Assembly: GCA_030445275.1 (NCBI GenBank)
Contig: JAUCSE010000006.1
Span: 1 to 64,000, forward strand
DNA: 64,000 nt
Direction: 5' to 3'
Source: Mucilaginibacter sp.
Lineage (GTDB): Bacteria > Bacteroidota > Bacteroidia > Sphingobacteriales > Sphingobacteriaceae
The notes under the pieces were generated by a model, which was not told where the DNA came from, ran no database searches, and saw only the letters and a program-made list of their open reading frames with translations. Of this stretch, positions 26,157 to 36,304 are shown piece by piece (the stretch's first letter is position 1; each line of letters starts with the position of its first letter). The translations under genes and the position numbers were made by a program.

Positions 26157-27368
26157 CTACTTCTCATTCCTGAATACCCAAACCGATAAGAATGCAGCCA
26201 ATAAAGCAGCGCCCCCAAAAAGTATAAAGGTTTGATTGAGTCCCGATTTTACAATGAGACTGAATAGTAAACTCCCCAACCCGTACCCCATAAACAGGAA
26301 GAAGGCAAACAGGCCCGTAGATGCCCCTTTCTTTGGGCTGAAAGTAGTCGTGATAGCTGCAAACAGCGGATGTGTCATATCAAAACCCAAAGATAGCGTG
26401 GCCACCAGCAAATTTGAAGTCACCAACGGCAAGTTTAAGCCTAACAATACAGCGGATACCCCTCCTGACAGTAGTCCAATCGGAATGATTTTGTTTCTCC
26501 CATAACGGTCCGCCATTTTCCCAATGATAGGGCCGAGCAAAAAACCGGGTATCCCATATCCCAATAGTGCCAGTCCAATTCCGGTTTCGCCGAGATGAAA
26601 ACTTTTAAAGAACAGGTATCCCAACCAGGTAAATACCCCCGAGTGGAACATACCGTTAAACATTACGTACAGGTACGTCCTCCAGCTGCGGGCTAAGGAC
26701 ATAATTTCCTTAATAGCGCCAAATAAAACGCTAAAGCTATCTTTGGAATCTTCTTTTTGCAGGCGAAAATACTTTTGGTAATATAAAATCAGGAACAGGA
26801 TGACAAAACCCAGCCCGGCCACCAAAAAGAATAGCCCCCTCCATCCAATTACAGGCTCAAGCAATGCCCCCGCAAACGAACCAAATGCTGTCCCCCCTGC
26901 CATGCAGCCAAAGAAAATACCGAGGGCATGACCTCTCTTTTCGTAGGGGAACTGGTCTCCTATCCAGCCAATTGTAGTAGGGGCAATACCTCCTGCCCCT
27001 AATCCCGTCAGCAGCCTCAGAACGATCATTTGATCGGCGGAATGTACAAATCCGGTGAAGAAGGTTAACGCGATGAAACAGCATAGGGAGAAGAGGATGA
27101 CCGGGAAACGACCATACCGGTCAGAAACAGAGGCGTAAATCAGTGTGACAGATCCATAACCCAGCAGATAGGATGGTTCAATAAAACTGGTATATTGCAC
27201 CGATACACGAAAGATCAGGGACAAATGCGGCAATATTGGAGCGACCATAAACCCCTGCACAAAAACAAGAAAGGTGGCCATTGAAAGTATGCGCACCAGG
27301 TAGAAAGGAAGATGGGTAAAGCCTTCCTTTGTTTCAACATTACGGGACTGAACAGATGGTAATGACAT
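26157..27368 (-). CDS. MFS transporter
   Basis: The roughly 403-residue inner-membrane protein has about 12 hydrophobic spans and the major facilitator signatures: YASVSDRYGRFPVILFSL after the second span, RLLTGLGAGGIAPTTIGWIG in the fourth to fifth, and GKMADRYGRNKIIPIGLL in the second half. It probably exports a small molecule or drug. The start at 27368 (MSLPSVQSRN) was chosen because the upstream ATG at 27413 adds 15 polar residues with no family look. It follows an AraC regulator on the same strand, which is likely to control it. Confidence 0.85.
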   Translation of the reverse strand: MSLPSVQSRNVETKEGFTHLPFYLVRILSMATFLVFVQGFMVAPILPHLSLIFRVSVQYTSFIEPSYLLGYGSVTLIYASVSDRYGRFPVILFSLCCFIALTFFTGFVHSADQMIVLRLLTGLGAGGIAPTTIGWIGDQFPYEKRGHALGIFFGCMAGGTAFGSFAGALLEPVIGWRGLFFLVAGLGFVILFLILYYQKYFRLQKEDSKDSFSVLFGAIKEIMSLARSWRTYLYVMFNGMFHSGVFTWLGYLFFKSFHLGETGIGLALLGYGIPGFLLGPIIGKMADRYGRNKIIPIGLLSGGVSAVLLGLNLPLVTSNLLVATLSLGFDMTHPLFAAITTTFSPKKGASTGLFAFFLFMGYGLGSLLFSLIVKSGLNQTFILFGGAALLAAFLSVWVFRNEK

Positions 27369-27454
27369 GATTGACTTTTTTGAAAGACAAAATTCCGGAT
27401 TAACACCCATCAATCAGTTACACAAAGGACATGTATACTTGCACTTTTTATAGA

Positions 27455-28411
27455 TTATGCTTCCGGGAGCGGGGAAGAAAATTTCTTTAACGCCTCGGTT
27501 CTGAATGTGCCCGGGGTGATGCCTGTCATTTTTTTGAAGAAACGCGTAAAATAAGGGATATCCCGAAACTGAAGCCTGTAGGATATTTCGGCCACCTGCA
27601 GGTTGGTGTGCATTAAATAGCTTTTTGCTTCAAGGATTGTTTTTTCATGGATAAAAGATGAAGCCGTGAAGCCGCTATGCTGTTTGATAATGGCATTCAA
27701 GTAGCTGGCATTCAAATTCATCAAACTGGATATAGTACTTACGGATGGTCTTTCGTTAGCGCTTCCGGATGCCAATTGCATAAAGTAATCGTTAACGGTC
27801 TTCTTGAAACGCCCCACAATGGCAGCATGATTGAGCTGAAGGGCAGATTTTGTCGACACCTTTTTGTAGTACATCCTTCTGATTTGAATCAGGTAGACAT
27901 GGAGCAAATGTTTCAGCATATCGAATTTGTCCGGGTGGGAGGCGTTCATTTCCTTAAGCATGGCCTCTGCTATCTGGGATAAGGTATTGGCTTCCTTTTT
28001 TGTTAAACTGATGAGGCTATCGGATTCTGCCGTAAGAAATGGAAATTCCTTTTCAAAAGAGGACCGCAAAAGGTCGATGCCGGCAAACTCCGGGGTAAAG
28101 CAACATAGGAAACCATAAATTACCTCCACCCGCTGCCAGCTTTCAATTTTTCCGGGATGGGCAAAATAAAGGCTGTTCCTGGAGGTTTCCACTGTTTGGT
28201 CCGGCAGTAAAAACCGTAATCCCGGAGTCTTGCAGAAAACCAGTCTGAAAAAATTCCCCCTGAACAGAGGCATGTATAATAACTTCCCTTTGGCTTGGTC
28301 TTCCATGCGCATAATGGTAAAAGAATCGTTGGGTGCGGTTCCTATCTGGAAAGTATGGTAAAACTGACCTATGGTTTTAAGTATAGGAATATGCTGTAGG
28401 CGGCGATTCAT
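27455..28411 (-). CDS. AraC-family transcriptional regulator
   Basis: The 318-residue regulator has an N-terminal cupin-like sensor part (FFRLVFCKTPGLRFLLPDQT...). Its C-terminal double helix-turn-helix (about 205-310) reads VSTISSLMNLNASYLNAIIK, then LQVAEISYRLQFRDIPYFTR and FFKKMTGITPGTFR. It sits upstream of the MFS gene on the same strand, with 86 bases between its stop and the chosen MFS start. It probably responds to a small compound and switches on the transporter. The effector is unknown. Confidence 0.9.
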   Translation of the reverse strand: MNRRLQHIPILKTIGQFYHTFQIGTAPNDSFTIMRMEDQAKGKLLYMPLFRGNFFRLVFCKTPGLRFLLPDQTVETSRNSLYFAHPGKIESWQRVEVIYGFLCCFTPEFAGIDLLRSSFEKEFPFLTAESDSLISLTKKEANTLSQIAEAMLKEMNASHPDKFDMLKHLLHVYLIQIRRMYYKKVSTKSALQLNHAAIVGRFKKTVNDYFMQLASGSANERPSVSTISSLMNLNASYLNAIIKQHSGFTASSFIHEKTILEAKSYLMHTNLQVAEISYRLQFRDIPYFTRFFKKMTGITPGTFRTEALKKFSSPLPEA

Positions 28412-28519
28412 TTTAATCAGGATTCAGGCACTAAATTACAAATTTTTGCTTTCACAGTCAGTTTCAGATCTATCTGATTAAAAAATTTCTTTCAGCAACC
28501 GCCAGGCGTTAAACTGAAC

Positions 28520-28687
28520 GTTCCGAAGGCCTTGACCAGGTAATTCCGGGCCACTCGGAGTACCAATTTGTGTAAGTTCGAGATAGAGAGACATCTTTAC
28601 CTTCAATCTTTTAACATGATCAAAGTGTAGCAGAATTGTTTGCCCTGCATTTTCAGAACCAGTTGGTCACTGTCCCAGGAACGTCCA
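28520..28687 (+). repeat. 168-bp dispersed repeat, copy 2
   Basis: This is the partner of 17755-17922 (nine differences). To its right the same reading frame continues open to a TAA near 28830 (NAVLYAHLEHGSSCGPIILK), so this copy preserves more of a decayed gene of unknown family than copy 1 does. The remaining 28831-29169 shows nothing definite. Confidence 0.9.
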
Positions 28688-29169
28688 TTGAGAGAAGTAT
28701 TTCAGCAGAAAATGCAGTGCTCTATGCCCATTTAGAACATGGCAGCAGCTGCGGACCTATTATCCTGAAACTCCGTGACTGGGCTGTGAAACATCGCGAA
28801 ATTATGCTTGATGCGACTAGGGAAAAATAACAGTTTTAAACGCCTGGCTTGAGGAATGTCATTATAGGAGCTAAATATAATTAAACTCCATATTCATCAA
28901 GAAAATCCCCCAAGCTGGGCAGAATTCGAACCGCTTTTTAGATAATCATAGATTGATAGCCGAGATTACAGTTTAAATGTTTATCCAGATCAAATTCAAA
29001 TAAAATTACAATAAGCCTTCAAATTATCCTTTTGAAGGCCTATTATTTGGTGGTCCGGATTTTCTTGATAGTGTTTGTTGGGATTTAGTTGATCTCTAAT
29101 CCGGGTCTTTACTAAAGGGAGTTATTCAATCTGAATTTTCGACATCTAAATTAATAACCAGCGCATTTT

Positions 29170-29898
29170 TTACCAGGGGCAACCAGCCGGTTCAGGAAAA
29201 TATTCTTCACTGATAAATTTTCCTGTTGGGCCATCTTGGTCAATTAATGCGTACTTGGCAATGCGTTGCCCTGCTTCTTGTACTGTGCTTGTTCCCTGAT
29301 GCCCTGTAAAATCGGTTTTAGTATAACCTGGACAAACCATATTAACTTTAAATGGCAGTTCACTGAGCTCGTAAGCAAGATTGATCGTATACATGTTGAG
29401 CGCAGATTTACTTGATTGGTATACCGACATTTTAGGGCTGCCCGGATGACCAGTTGCGAGGGCAAGCGAGCCCATGGCAGAGCTCACATTTACAATACGT
29501 GGCTCTGGTGATTTTTTTAACAGATCAATAAAAGCTTGCGTAACGCCAACCACGCCGAAGACATTGGTTTCATAAACTGTTCGAAATTGATCGTTCGTTG
29601 CGTCAAGGGCCGATTGCGGAAATCCACCCGAAATACCTGCGTTATTCACCAACACATCCAACACATCCGTTTTTTGTCCTATTGTTACCCGGGCGGCAGT
29701 AATTGATTCCCGATCGGTGACATCTAATTGTACAGTTTCGATGTTGCCGATCCCATCAGCTTTAAGTTTTTCTACTGCAGCCAAGCCACTTTCCAGGTTC
29801 CGGCTACCTAAATAAACGAAGAATCCGTTTTGGGCGAGTTGCCGCGCTGTTTCTAGTCCTATGCCTTTGTTGGCTCCTGTTACTAATGCTATTTTCAT
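29170..29898 (-). CDS. SDR-family oxidoreductase
   Basis: The 242-residue short-chain dehydrogenase has TGANKGIGLETAR (7-19) for cofactor binding, LDVTDRES, LVNNAG (about 86-91), the catalytic YQSSKSALN, and VCPGYTKTDFTG. It resembles the carbonyl-reductase-like SDRs common in soil bacteria. It follows an AraC gene by 71 bases on the same strand, suggesting one regulated unit. The natural substrate is unknown. Confidence 0.9.
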   Translation of the reverse strand: MKIALVTGANKGIGLETARQLAQNGFFVYLGSRNLESGLAAVEKLKADGIGNIETVQLDVTDRESITAARVTIGQKTDVLDVLVNNAGISGGFPQSALDATNDQFRTVYETNVFGVVGVTQAFIDLLKKSPEPRIVNVSSAMGSLALATGHPGSPKMSVYQSSKSALNMYTINLAYELSELPFKVNMVCPGYTKTDFTGHQGTSTVQEAGQRIAKYALIDQDGPTGKFISEEYFPEPAGCPW

Positions 29899-29969
29899 TT
29901 AATTAATGGTTTTAAAACTAACTCATCAAAATTAGCAGGCAGAAAACCATGCAGGGTGTACAAATCATT

Positions 29970-30848
29970 TTAGTTACTGGACAAATCGTGATTATCTGCC
30001 AAAAATGCACTGACGCTTTTACCTGTAGTCTTTTTAAATAGCCTTGAAAAATAATCTGGGTCATTAAAACCTAATTCGTAAGCCAGTTCTTTCACTGAAA
30101 GTGTGGAATACTGAAGTTTTCGCTGTGCTTCCAGCATCAGCCGGTTGGTCATCCATTCTTTTGGTGAAACACCCGAAAACTCCTTCACAACTCCATAAAG
30201 GCTGCTGGTAGTCATCGCTAATTTCTCGGCGATAGTATGCACGTCATACTGCTCGGTTAGATGCGTCTCCACAGCAAGTTTAAAAGCAATGTATTTGGAC
30301 AATTTAGGATTTGGCAGATTACCATTGCCTCCCTGTTCAAAGTAAGCGCTGTTAAATTCGGTTAAAAGCGTATTCATATACGCCAAAATGATTTCTGTAT
30401 CTCTTGGCTCTTCAGTATTATGAAGCAATTGATACAGGTGAGAGAAAACTGACTTAACACGTTTCTTAGCATCCGGAGTAAATCTGATGGCATTGGAATT
30501 TAAGGGATTTAACAAAAACGGAAAAGAATTTGGAAGCAGTGCCAATAAGTTTTCATCAAAGGCAGCTTTATAATTCAGGTTGTGGTTGCCTTTAGGGGGA
30601 TTGCAGAATATCTGATTTGGTAAGCCAAAAATCATTTGGCCATCGGAGATGGTAATACCCTGCAAATCAACTTTATAAGTTTCCGTACCCTGGTCCAAAA
30701 AAACAAAACAATAATAGGTCAGCTTGTGTGGCTTAAGTAGTTTTTCTAAAATATCCTGTGGTATATAAAGCTTACAGTTTTCATTTACCGTGATGTCCAG
30801 CCGGTCAGGGCGTTTGATCTTGCCTAATAATCCATTAGTTTCTTGCAT
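29970..30848 (-). CDS. AraC-family transcriptional regulator
   Basis: The 292-residue regulator has an AraC N-terminal ligand-binding part and a C-terminal DNA-binding domain (about 190-285): YDVHTIAEKLAMTTSSLYGV, EFSGVSPKEWMTNRLMLEAQ and VKELAYELGFNDPDYFSRLF, then KKTTGKSVSAF. The gene lies upstream of the SDR gene and probably controls it. A short + strand frame at 30888-31085 is not supported as a gene. Confidence 0.9.
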   Translation of the reverse strand: MQETNGLLGKIKRPDRLDITVNENCKLYIPQDILEKLLKPHKLTYYCFVFLDQGTETYKVDLQGITISDGQMIFGLPNQIFCNPPKGNHNLNYKAAFDENLLALLPNSFPFLLNPLNSNAIRFTPDAKKRVKSVFSHLYQLLHNTEEPRDTEIILAYMNTLLTEFNSAYFEQGGNGNLPNPKLSKYIAFKLAVETHLTEQYDVHTIAEKLAMTTSSLYGVVKEFSGVSPKEWMTNRLMLEAQRKLQYSTLSVKELAYELGFNDPDYFSRLFKKTTGKSVSAFLADNHDLSSN

Positions 30849-31028
30849 GAGCCGTCATTAAACAAACAAAGATGAGAAAAGTAAAGGATGATTTGCGTAG
30901 ATAAATCAAGGGTTATGATTTTGATGTATTTATCGTCTATGGTGCCAATTCAAACCCTATCAGCAATAGATATTGAAATTTTCAATGCAGAATTAGTAGA
31001 AAAATTCCACCAATCATATCAGCAGGAT

Positions 31029-31060
31029 AAGGAGTTATCTGATAAATCAGATAACTCCTT
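31029..31060. terminator. Perfect 15-bp hairpin at the end of the first SusC operon
   Basis: AAGGAGTTATCTGAT (31029-31043) and ATCAGATAACTCCTT (31046-31060) pair at every position around two bases. It lies 17 bases beyond the stop of the DUF1735 gene, so it probably ends that leftward operon. There is no long T run on the minus side. Confidence 0.7.
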
Positions 31061-31077
31061 TCAATTAAATTACTTTC

Positions 31078-31599
31078 TTACTTAGCGTTCACTAGCAAGT
31101 TCAACGTTCCGAAATTACCGCTTATGGTTACACCCGAAGCATCAACAATTTTTAGCGGCAAAGCATAGGTAATGTTAGGATCCATTAAGTTAGTATTAAA
31201 CTTAATGGGATATTTTACCTTCCGTTGTCCGGCCGGAATAGTTATTTTATTTGACAAAGTATAATCTGCTGCCGGCAGCAATGGGTATGTCTTTCCATTG
31301 GTTTTGTTAAACTTATTTAAAACAGCAGTATCTACCGCCATTGTAACCGCTACGTCGGTAGGGTTCGCGTTGGGCGCAGCGTAGTTTACATAAATAAAAT
31401 AATCGTACGGAGTAGCCTGTACGGTTGCCTTCACATCCATAGAGTTTCCACCGCCGTTACCTGCGAGACTGGCCGTTGGCAATTCAACTATAGGGGTATC
31501 TTTTGTAAAATCTGGCTGCGGAAGACTGTCCTTACAGGAAGCCAATACCACTGTTGCCAATAACGGCATCAGGCACTTTAATATACTGTTCTTTTTCAT
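31078..31599 (-). CDS. DUF1735-domain surface lipoprotein
   Basis: The 173-residue lipoprotein has a signal ending LLATVVLASCKDS, with Cys22 as the lipid anchor. The mature protein is one DUF1735 (BT_3987-type N-terminal) beta-sandwich: VAVTMAVDTAVLNKFNKTNG, the Tyr-Thr-Leu-Ser segment, and KITIPAGQRKVKYPIKFNTN. Such domains occur in SusE-like or glycan-binding lipoproteins of uptake loci. It is the third and last gene after SusC and SusD, with a terminator just beyond. It probably sits at the outer surface and helps catch the nutrient. The ligand is unknown. Confidence 0.82.
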   Translation of the reverse strand: MKKNSILKCLMPLLATVVLASCKDSLPQPDFTKDTPIVELPTASLAGNGGGNSMDVKATVQATPYDYFIYVNYAAPNANPTDVAVTMAVDTAVLNKFNKTNGKTYPLLPAADYTLSNKITIPAGQRKVKYPIKFNTNLMDPNITYALPLKIVDASGVTISGNFGTLNLLVNAK

Positions 31600-31625
31600 C
31601 CTATTTCTTGTAAAATTTCAAATTA

Positions 31626-33176
31626 TTATTTAACGTCCCAGAACACCCTTGATGTGAATTGGCTTATAGTACCTTCGGCCAAAACATTGTCGGGGTTGTA
31701 ATTATATTCACTTTGCGGGTAAGGCATTCTGACAGGGACTTTACGGGTTGTAGCAGCCGGGTTGTTTGATATCGGAATATCGGCCGGAAGGCCTAATCTT
31801 CTGTAATCGCACCATGACTCAATGTCGTTAAATCCGTTCATTGAAGCCCATTTCTGTTTAATGATCAAAACAAGCTTATTGTCGTAACTTACATTTTCAG
31901 CGCTTAGGCTGGTACCAGCGTTAACAGGTGCATCCCAGTTAGCCACCGGTTGTGAGTTATAATACGCCGCAGCATCAGCCGCGGTTAAATCAAGAGCTAT
32001 AAATGATTGTGTAATAGCAGTCTGATAAAAAGTCTTGGCATCACCGCTGATCAAACCACGTTGAGCGGCCTCGGCCTGTAAAAACAAACTTTCAAAATCA
32101 GTAATCAAAGGTTGTGGTTTACTGGCATCCGCAGGAAAGGCAACCAGGCCGGGGCCTATTGAAGATACAGAGTCGATTTTGTCATTAATGGTAGCAGTAG
32201 GACCAAATTGCCGACCTACATAAGTAGTTCCCTTACCTTCGTTAATGGTTGTGTAAAATCTGCCTAAACGCGCATCCTTATTATTCTGATAAAAATCAAC
32301 TGAATATTTGGAAGCTAAATAATATTGATGGCCGCCGGTTGTGGTTTTATCGGTAGCCGGTGTAAATCCAAATTGCGCATAAAAAGGGTTTTGTTTTTTA
32401 TCGCTATTAATGTAGCCAGGTTGAACATTCGCTGTTTCACCTGTACCAATATAGCCAAAGCCATTTGCCGTAATTTTGGCAATCTCGGCCTTGATGTAAT
32501 CCATTCTGCCGGGGATTTCTGTTTGACGAAGCAACAGGCGTAATTTAATGGTATTTACCAGTTTACCCCATTTAGTTAAATCCCCGCCATACACAATATC
32601 ATAAGACAAATCGCTGCTTGCCACTTTAGGCGAACTTTTCAGTAGTGTTGCTGCGCTGTCCAACTGTTTAGCCAAGTCTTCATAAACTGTGATATCTTTA
32701 TCATATTTTGGGCGAATAAACTTTACCGACTGCAAAGCCTGAGAATATGGAATATTTCCATAAAAATCAACCAAATACTGAAAGTCGTAAGCTTTTATAG
32801 TTTTGGCGAATGCCACAAAATAAGGCTTGTTAAGTGTTTTGCCTTGCTGCTCCAGATAATAATAATCTTCAAGATTATCATATAAATTAGGCCAGGTATT
32901 TGTCGCGCCCGAGTAATTTGAAGTAATGTTATAACTACGCTCTTCTAAAAAGCCAGAAACACTGCCACTAAAATTCCAATAACCTATCCACGGCGAGGCA
33001 AAACGATAAAATTCGTAAGAACCTGTTGTTGTTGTAGCTGTAGTGTTTAACGCATTGGTTAACACTAAACCCGGATACGCGTTTGTAGAGCTATTAGGAT
33101 TATCATTAATATCGAAACTCTTTTTGCAGGCACCCAAACTGAGCGCAAGAAGTGCCACTGTAAATATTCTTTTCAT
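31626..33176 (-). CDS. SusD/RagB-like nutrient-binding outer-membrane lipoprotein
   Basis: The 516-residue protein has a lipobox at ALLALSLGACKKSF (Cys17) and the SusD-like_2 layout: an N-terminal helical start IDDNPNS-like (FDINDNPNSSTNAYPGL), the TPR-like helices DFQYLVDFYGNIPYSQAL and ITVYEDLAKQLDSAATLLKS, and the C-terminal SMNGFNDIESWCDYRRLGLP. It should cap the adjacent SusC barrel and bind the incoming ligand. The gene begins 14 bases after the SusC stop. The ligand class cannot be read from the sequence. Confidence 0.92.
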   Translation of the reverse strand: MKRIFTVALLALSLGACKKSFDINDNPNSSTNAYPGLVLTNALNTTATTTTGSYEFYRFASPWIGYWNFSGSVSGFLEERSYNITSNYSGATNTWPNLYDNLEDYYYLEQQGKTLNKPYFVAFAKTIKAYDFQYLVDFYGNIPYSQALQSVKFIRPKYDKDITVYEDLAKQLDSAATLLKSSPKVASSDLSYDIVYGGDLTKWGKLVNTIKLRLLLRQTEIPGRMDYIKAEIAKITANGFGYIGTGETANVQPGYINSDKKQNPFYAQFGFTPATDKTTTGGHQYYLASKYSVDFYQNNKDARLGRFYTTINEGKGTTYVGRQFGPTATINDKIDSVSSIGPGLVAFPADASKPQPLITDFESLFLQAEAAQRGLISGDAKTFYQTAITQSFIALDLTAADAAAYYNSQPVANWDAPVNAGTSLSAENVSYDNKLVLIIKQKWASMNGFNDIESWCDYRRLGLPADIPISNNPAATTRKVPVRMPYPQSEYNYNPDNVLAEGTISQFTSRVFWDVK

Positions 33177-33190
33177 CTTTTCTGTTAAAA

Positions 33191-36100
33191 TTATAGGGTA
33201 ATGCTTGCGGTAAAACCATATATACGCGTTGGCGGAGTTTGGTTGAGGTTATTGTAACCCTGCGCATTATCGGTACCTACGTTTATTTCCGGATCTGTAT
33301 AGATGTTAGATTTAGGCCTGAACATAAACAAGTTTCTGCCTACCAAAGCAATGCTGGCCTTTTTCACGAATTTAATTCCTCTTAAGAAACTTGCAGGTAC
33401 ATCATAACTTAAAGACAATTCCCTGATTTTTATATAATCGGCACTAACCACGTAGTTTGACATTACGTTATTCCGGATACCATCTGCCCAGAAGCCGCCA
33501 CCACCAGTATTGGTGGTAATGTTGGTATTAGGAACGTATACGCCAGCTGAAGTTTGTATAACTGAATTTGGATATACAAAGCGCTCTCTGCTACCCTCTG
33601 CAGAGGTATAGCTTACACCGGAGTAATCAAGCGTGCTGGCAATCCCATTATAAAATACAGCGCCACTTCTAAGCTCGGCAGTTCCTGTTAACGTGAAGTT
33701 TTTAAATGAGAAACTGGTGGTAGCACCTATAATGTTCTTAGGATTTGTTTGGCCAAAATCTTTCAATGCGTTGGCCACCGTTGGCAATCCTGTTGTACTA
33801 TTAACCACAACCCGACCCTGAGGATCTCTCACGTAATCCGTTCCTAATAAACGTGGGTAAGATTCTCCCACTACGATGTAGTTGCTGCTACCAATACTAA
33901 GTTGGTTTAAGCCCTGGTATAAAGATGTGGCTTTATTTTGATTATGAGAAAAATTAACGCTCATATTCCATTTGAATCCATTGTTTAGCGAAATGATTGG
34001 AGATGCTGCAATGGTTATCTCATATCCTTTATTAGTACCACTTCCGGTATTAATTACAGCATTTGAAAAACCGGTAGAATTAGATATATTAATGCCCGTT
34101 TTTATTTCTTGATCTTTAGTAACTTCGTAGTAATAGGATGTTTCCAACGTTACTCGATTATTTAAAAATCCTAAATCGAGACCAATTTCTTTTGCTACCG
34201 TTTGCTCTGGCTTTAAGTTAGGATCGTATACTACATTACCAACTGAAAAACCCGCGGTACTGCCATAAGGGAAACCACTTCCTGTTGAAAATGTTGATTG
34301 CAACGTATAGGGATCTACTTGTACCATATATACTTTGGAGATACCTGCCCTTAACTTACCTGAAGATAGAATAGCATTATTTTTTAATGCCGGTATAGCA
34401 TCTGTAAATACAAATGATGCATCTACAGAAGGATAAAAGAACGAACGATTGCTTTTTGCCAGCCTTGAGTCAGTATCTTCCCTGCCTGTTGCATGTAAGA
34501 ACAAGTAATCTTTATAACCCACAGTTAAGTCGCCAAATACACCAAACTGGCGGCTATGCAAAACGCTTTCAGAAGCACTCGGTACGCCTAACACATTACC
34601 AACATTATATAAATCAGGTATTACTAAAGTACTTGCCCCTACTCCAATATCTTGTTGAGAGTTATCAATGTACTGCGCACCAGCAATGAACTTTAACGAA
34701 AAATCCTTACTTAGTTTTTTATCAAACGTAGCAAGAAAATCTCCGTTGTAGCGGCTTTTAAATTGATCGTAATCGCTCTCAGAAGCTTGTGTATTATTGG
34801 CAGCGATTGATTTTCCGCTTGCCTTTGCAAAATCGGAGTAAGTGTATGCGGCCTGCGTGTATTTACCTATAATTGTTGAAGTACTTATACCACCACGAAC
34901 CAATAAGCTTAACCAATCGTTTACCTTGTAGTTTAATGATAAGTTACCCAACAATGCATCCTTACGCTCATTTTGACGTTGAAGCTGCAAACCCTGGTAA
35001 GGGCTCTGGTAATAATCGTTATAAAAGTTATTGGGATCACCATATAAAGAATGCAAATCTGAATATTGAGATAAGGGAATTTCAGATGGTGTGTTGATAA
35101 CGTTATTGTAAACCTGGTTGTATGATTTATCGTAATTCCGTTGGGTATAATCGATAGAGTAATTAGCACTCAGATTTTTGTAATTACGTGTACCATTAAT
35201 GCGGAACGAAGTTCTGTTGGCTTTATCACCAGGTGTAGTACCTTTACTGTCTAGACGTTGAGCATTTATAAAGACTGAGCCTTTTTCATCACCACCAGAA
35301 TAAGTCAAATCGTTTTGCTCGTCAAGACCGGTATCAAAAAAGTTTTTCTTTTCATTTGCCCTGTCTGAGTAGGTTACCATTTGCATGCTACCATCTGGCA
35401 ACGGACGACCTATGCCTCTAACGCTACCGTCATACCGGTCGCCAAAGTTTTGATTTTCAAAAGGTGTAAACTGAGGAAAGCCAAAGGCATCCTGATCGGT
35501 ACCACCACCAAACTGATTTTGGAGTTTAGGGAAATATGATAATTTATTGAGCATGGTGGTGTTAGTGAATGTAATTGATCCTCCACCTTCAGATTGACCT
35601 TTTTTAGTAGTAACCAATATCACTCCATTTGATGCCGCTGAGCCATAAAGTGCCGCCGCATTGGCTCCCTTTAACACGTTAACACTTTCAATATCGTTAG
35701 GATTTATGGAGTTCATGTAACTTAAATCCGTGGTTACACCGTCAACAACTAAAAGTGCCTGGTTATTTCCGACAAATGATCTGTTACCTCGTAACACAAC
35801 CCTGATTTGATCACCAGCATCAATTTGATTATTTGCCTGGTTGATTTGCAACCCGGCAACTTTACCAGAAAGCCCTGCAGCTAAGTTAGTGGGCCTACTT
35901 TTTGTTAGATCTTTACCGGAAACCGATTGTGTTGCATACCCAAGTTCTTTAGCCTTACGTTTAATACCCAAGGCTGTTGTTACTACAACCTCTTGCAGTT
36001 GTCTGCTATCCGGATCCAAGCTCACAATCAGGTTTCCGTTAACAGGTATAGTTGCCTCTCGTTTTGTGTATCCTATAAAGCTAAAGGTTAGTATACTTTT

Positions 36101-36304
36101 TTTGTCAGGTACTGTTATAGTAAAATCACCATTATTGTTAGTCATTGTACCGGTGGTTGTACCTTTAACAACCACACTAACACCTGGAAGAGGTCCGTTA
36201 TCGTCCTTTGCTGTTACCTTACCGGTAATTTTAATAGTTTGCGCTTTTGAACTTGCTACAACAAACATCAAAAGCCATAAACACTTTTGTAAAAATTTAT
36301 TCAT
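33191..36304 (-). CDS. SusC/RagA TonB-linked outer-membrane transporter
   Basis: The 1037-residue TonB-dependent channel has a signal peptide ending SSKAQ (about 22). A carboxypeptidase-regulatory-like beta domain (about 24-110) shows GPLPGVSVVVKGTTTGTMTN and GDFTITVP. The plug follows (LVVDGVTTDLSYMNSINPND, VNVLKGANAAALYGSAASNG, VILVTTKKG), then a 22-strand barrel to the C-terminus. It should import an oligomer bound by the SusD-like partner, powered by TonB. It is the first gene of the operon, about 350 bases downstream of a consensus promoter with two operator-like palindromes. Confidence 0.95.
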   Translation of the reverse strand: MNKFLQKCLWLLMFVVASSKAQTIKITGKVTAKDDNGPLPGVSVVVKGTTTGTMTNNNGDFTITVPDKKSILTFSFIGYTKREATIPVNGNLIVSLDPDSRQLQEVVVTTALGIKRKAKELGYATQSVSGKDLTKSRPTNLAAGLSGKVAGLQINQANNQIDAGDQIRVVLRGNRSFVGNNQALLVVDGVTTDLSYMNSINPNDIESVNVLKGANAAALYGSAASNGVILVTTKKGQSEGGGSITFTNTTMLNKLSYFPKLQNQFGGGTDQDAFGFPQFTPFENQNFGDRYDGSVRGIGRPLPDGSMQMVTYSDRANEKKNFFDTGLDEQNDLTYSGGDEKGSVFINAQRLDSKGTTPGDKANRTSFRINGTRNYKNLSANYSIDYTQRNYDKSYNQVYNNVINTPSEIPLSQYSDLHSLYGDPNNFYNDYYQSPYQGLQLQRQNERKDALLGNLSLNYKVNDWLSLLVRGGISTSTIIGKYTQAAYTYSDFAKASGKSIAANNTQASESDYDQFKSRYNGDFLATFDKKLSKDFSLKFIAGAQYIDNSQQDIGVGASTLVIPDLYNVGNVLGVPSASESVLHSRQFGVFGDLTVGYKDYLFLHATGREDTDSRLAKSNRSFFYPSVDASFVFTDAIPALKNNAILSSGKLRAGISKVYMVQVDPYTLQSTFSTGSGFPYGSTAGFSVGNVVYDPNLKPEQTVAKEIGLDLGFLNNRVTLETSYYYEVTKDQEIKTGINISNSTGFSNAVINTGSGTNKGYEITIAASPIISLNNGFKWNMSVNFSHNQNKATSLYQGLNQLSIGSSNYIVVGESYPRLLGTDYVRDPQGRVVVNSTTGLPTVANALKDFGQTNPKNIIGATTSFSFKNFTLTGTAELRSGAVFYNGIASTLDYSGVSYTSAEGSRERFVYPNSVIQTSAGVYVPNTNITTNTGGGGFWADGIRNNVMSNYVVSADYIKIRELSLSYDVPASFLRGIKFVKKASIALVGRNLFMFRPKSNIYTDPEINVGTDNAQGYNNLNQTPPTRIYGFTASITL

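Noticed and set aside
30888..31085. 65-codon + strand frame between an AraC gene and the first SusC operon
   Set aside because: It runs through a perfect 15-bp terminator hairpin and has no family signature.
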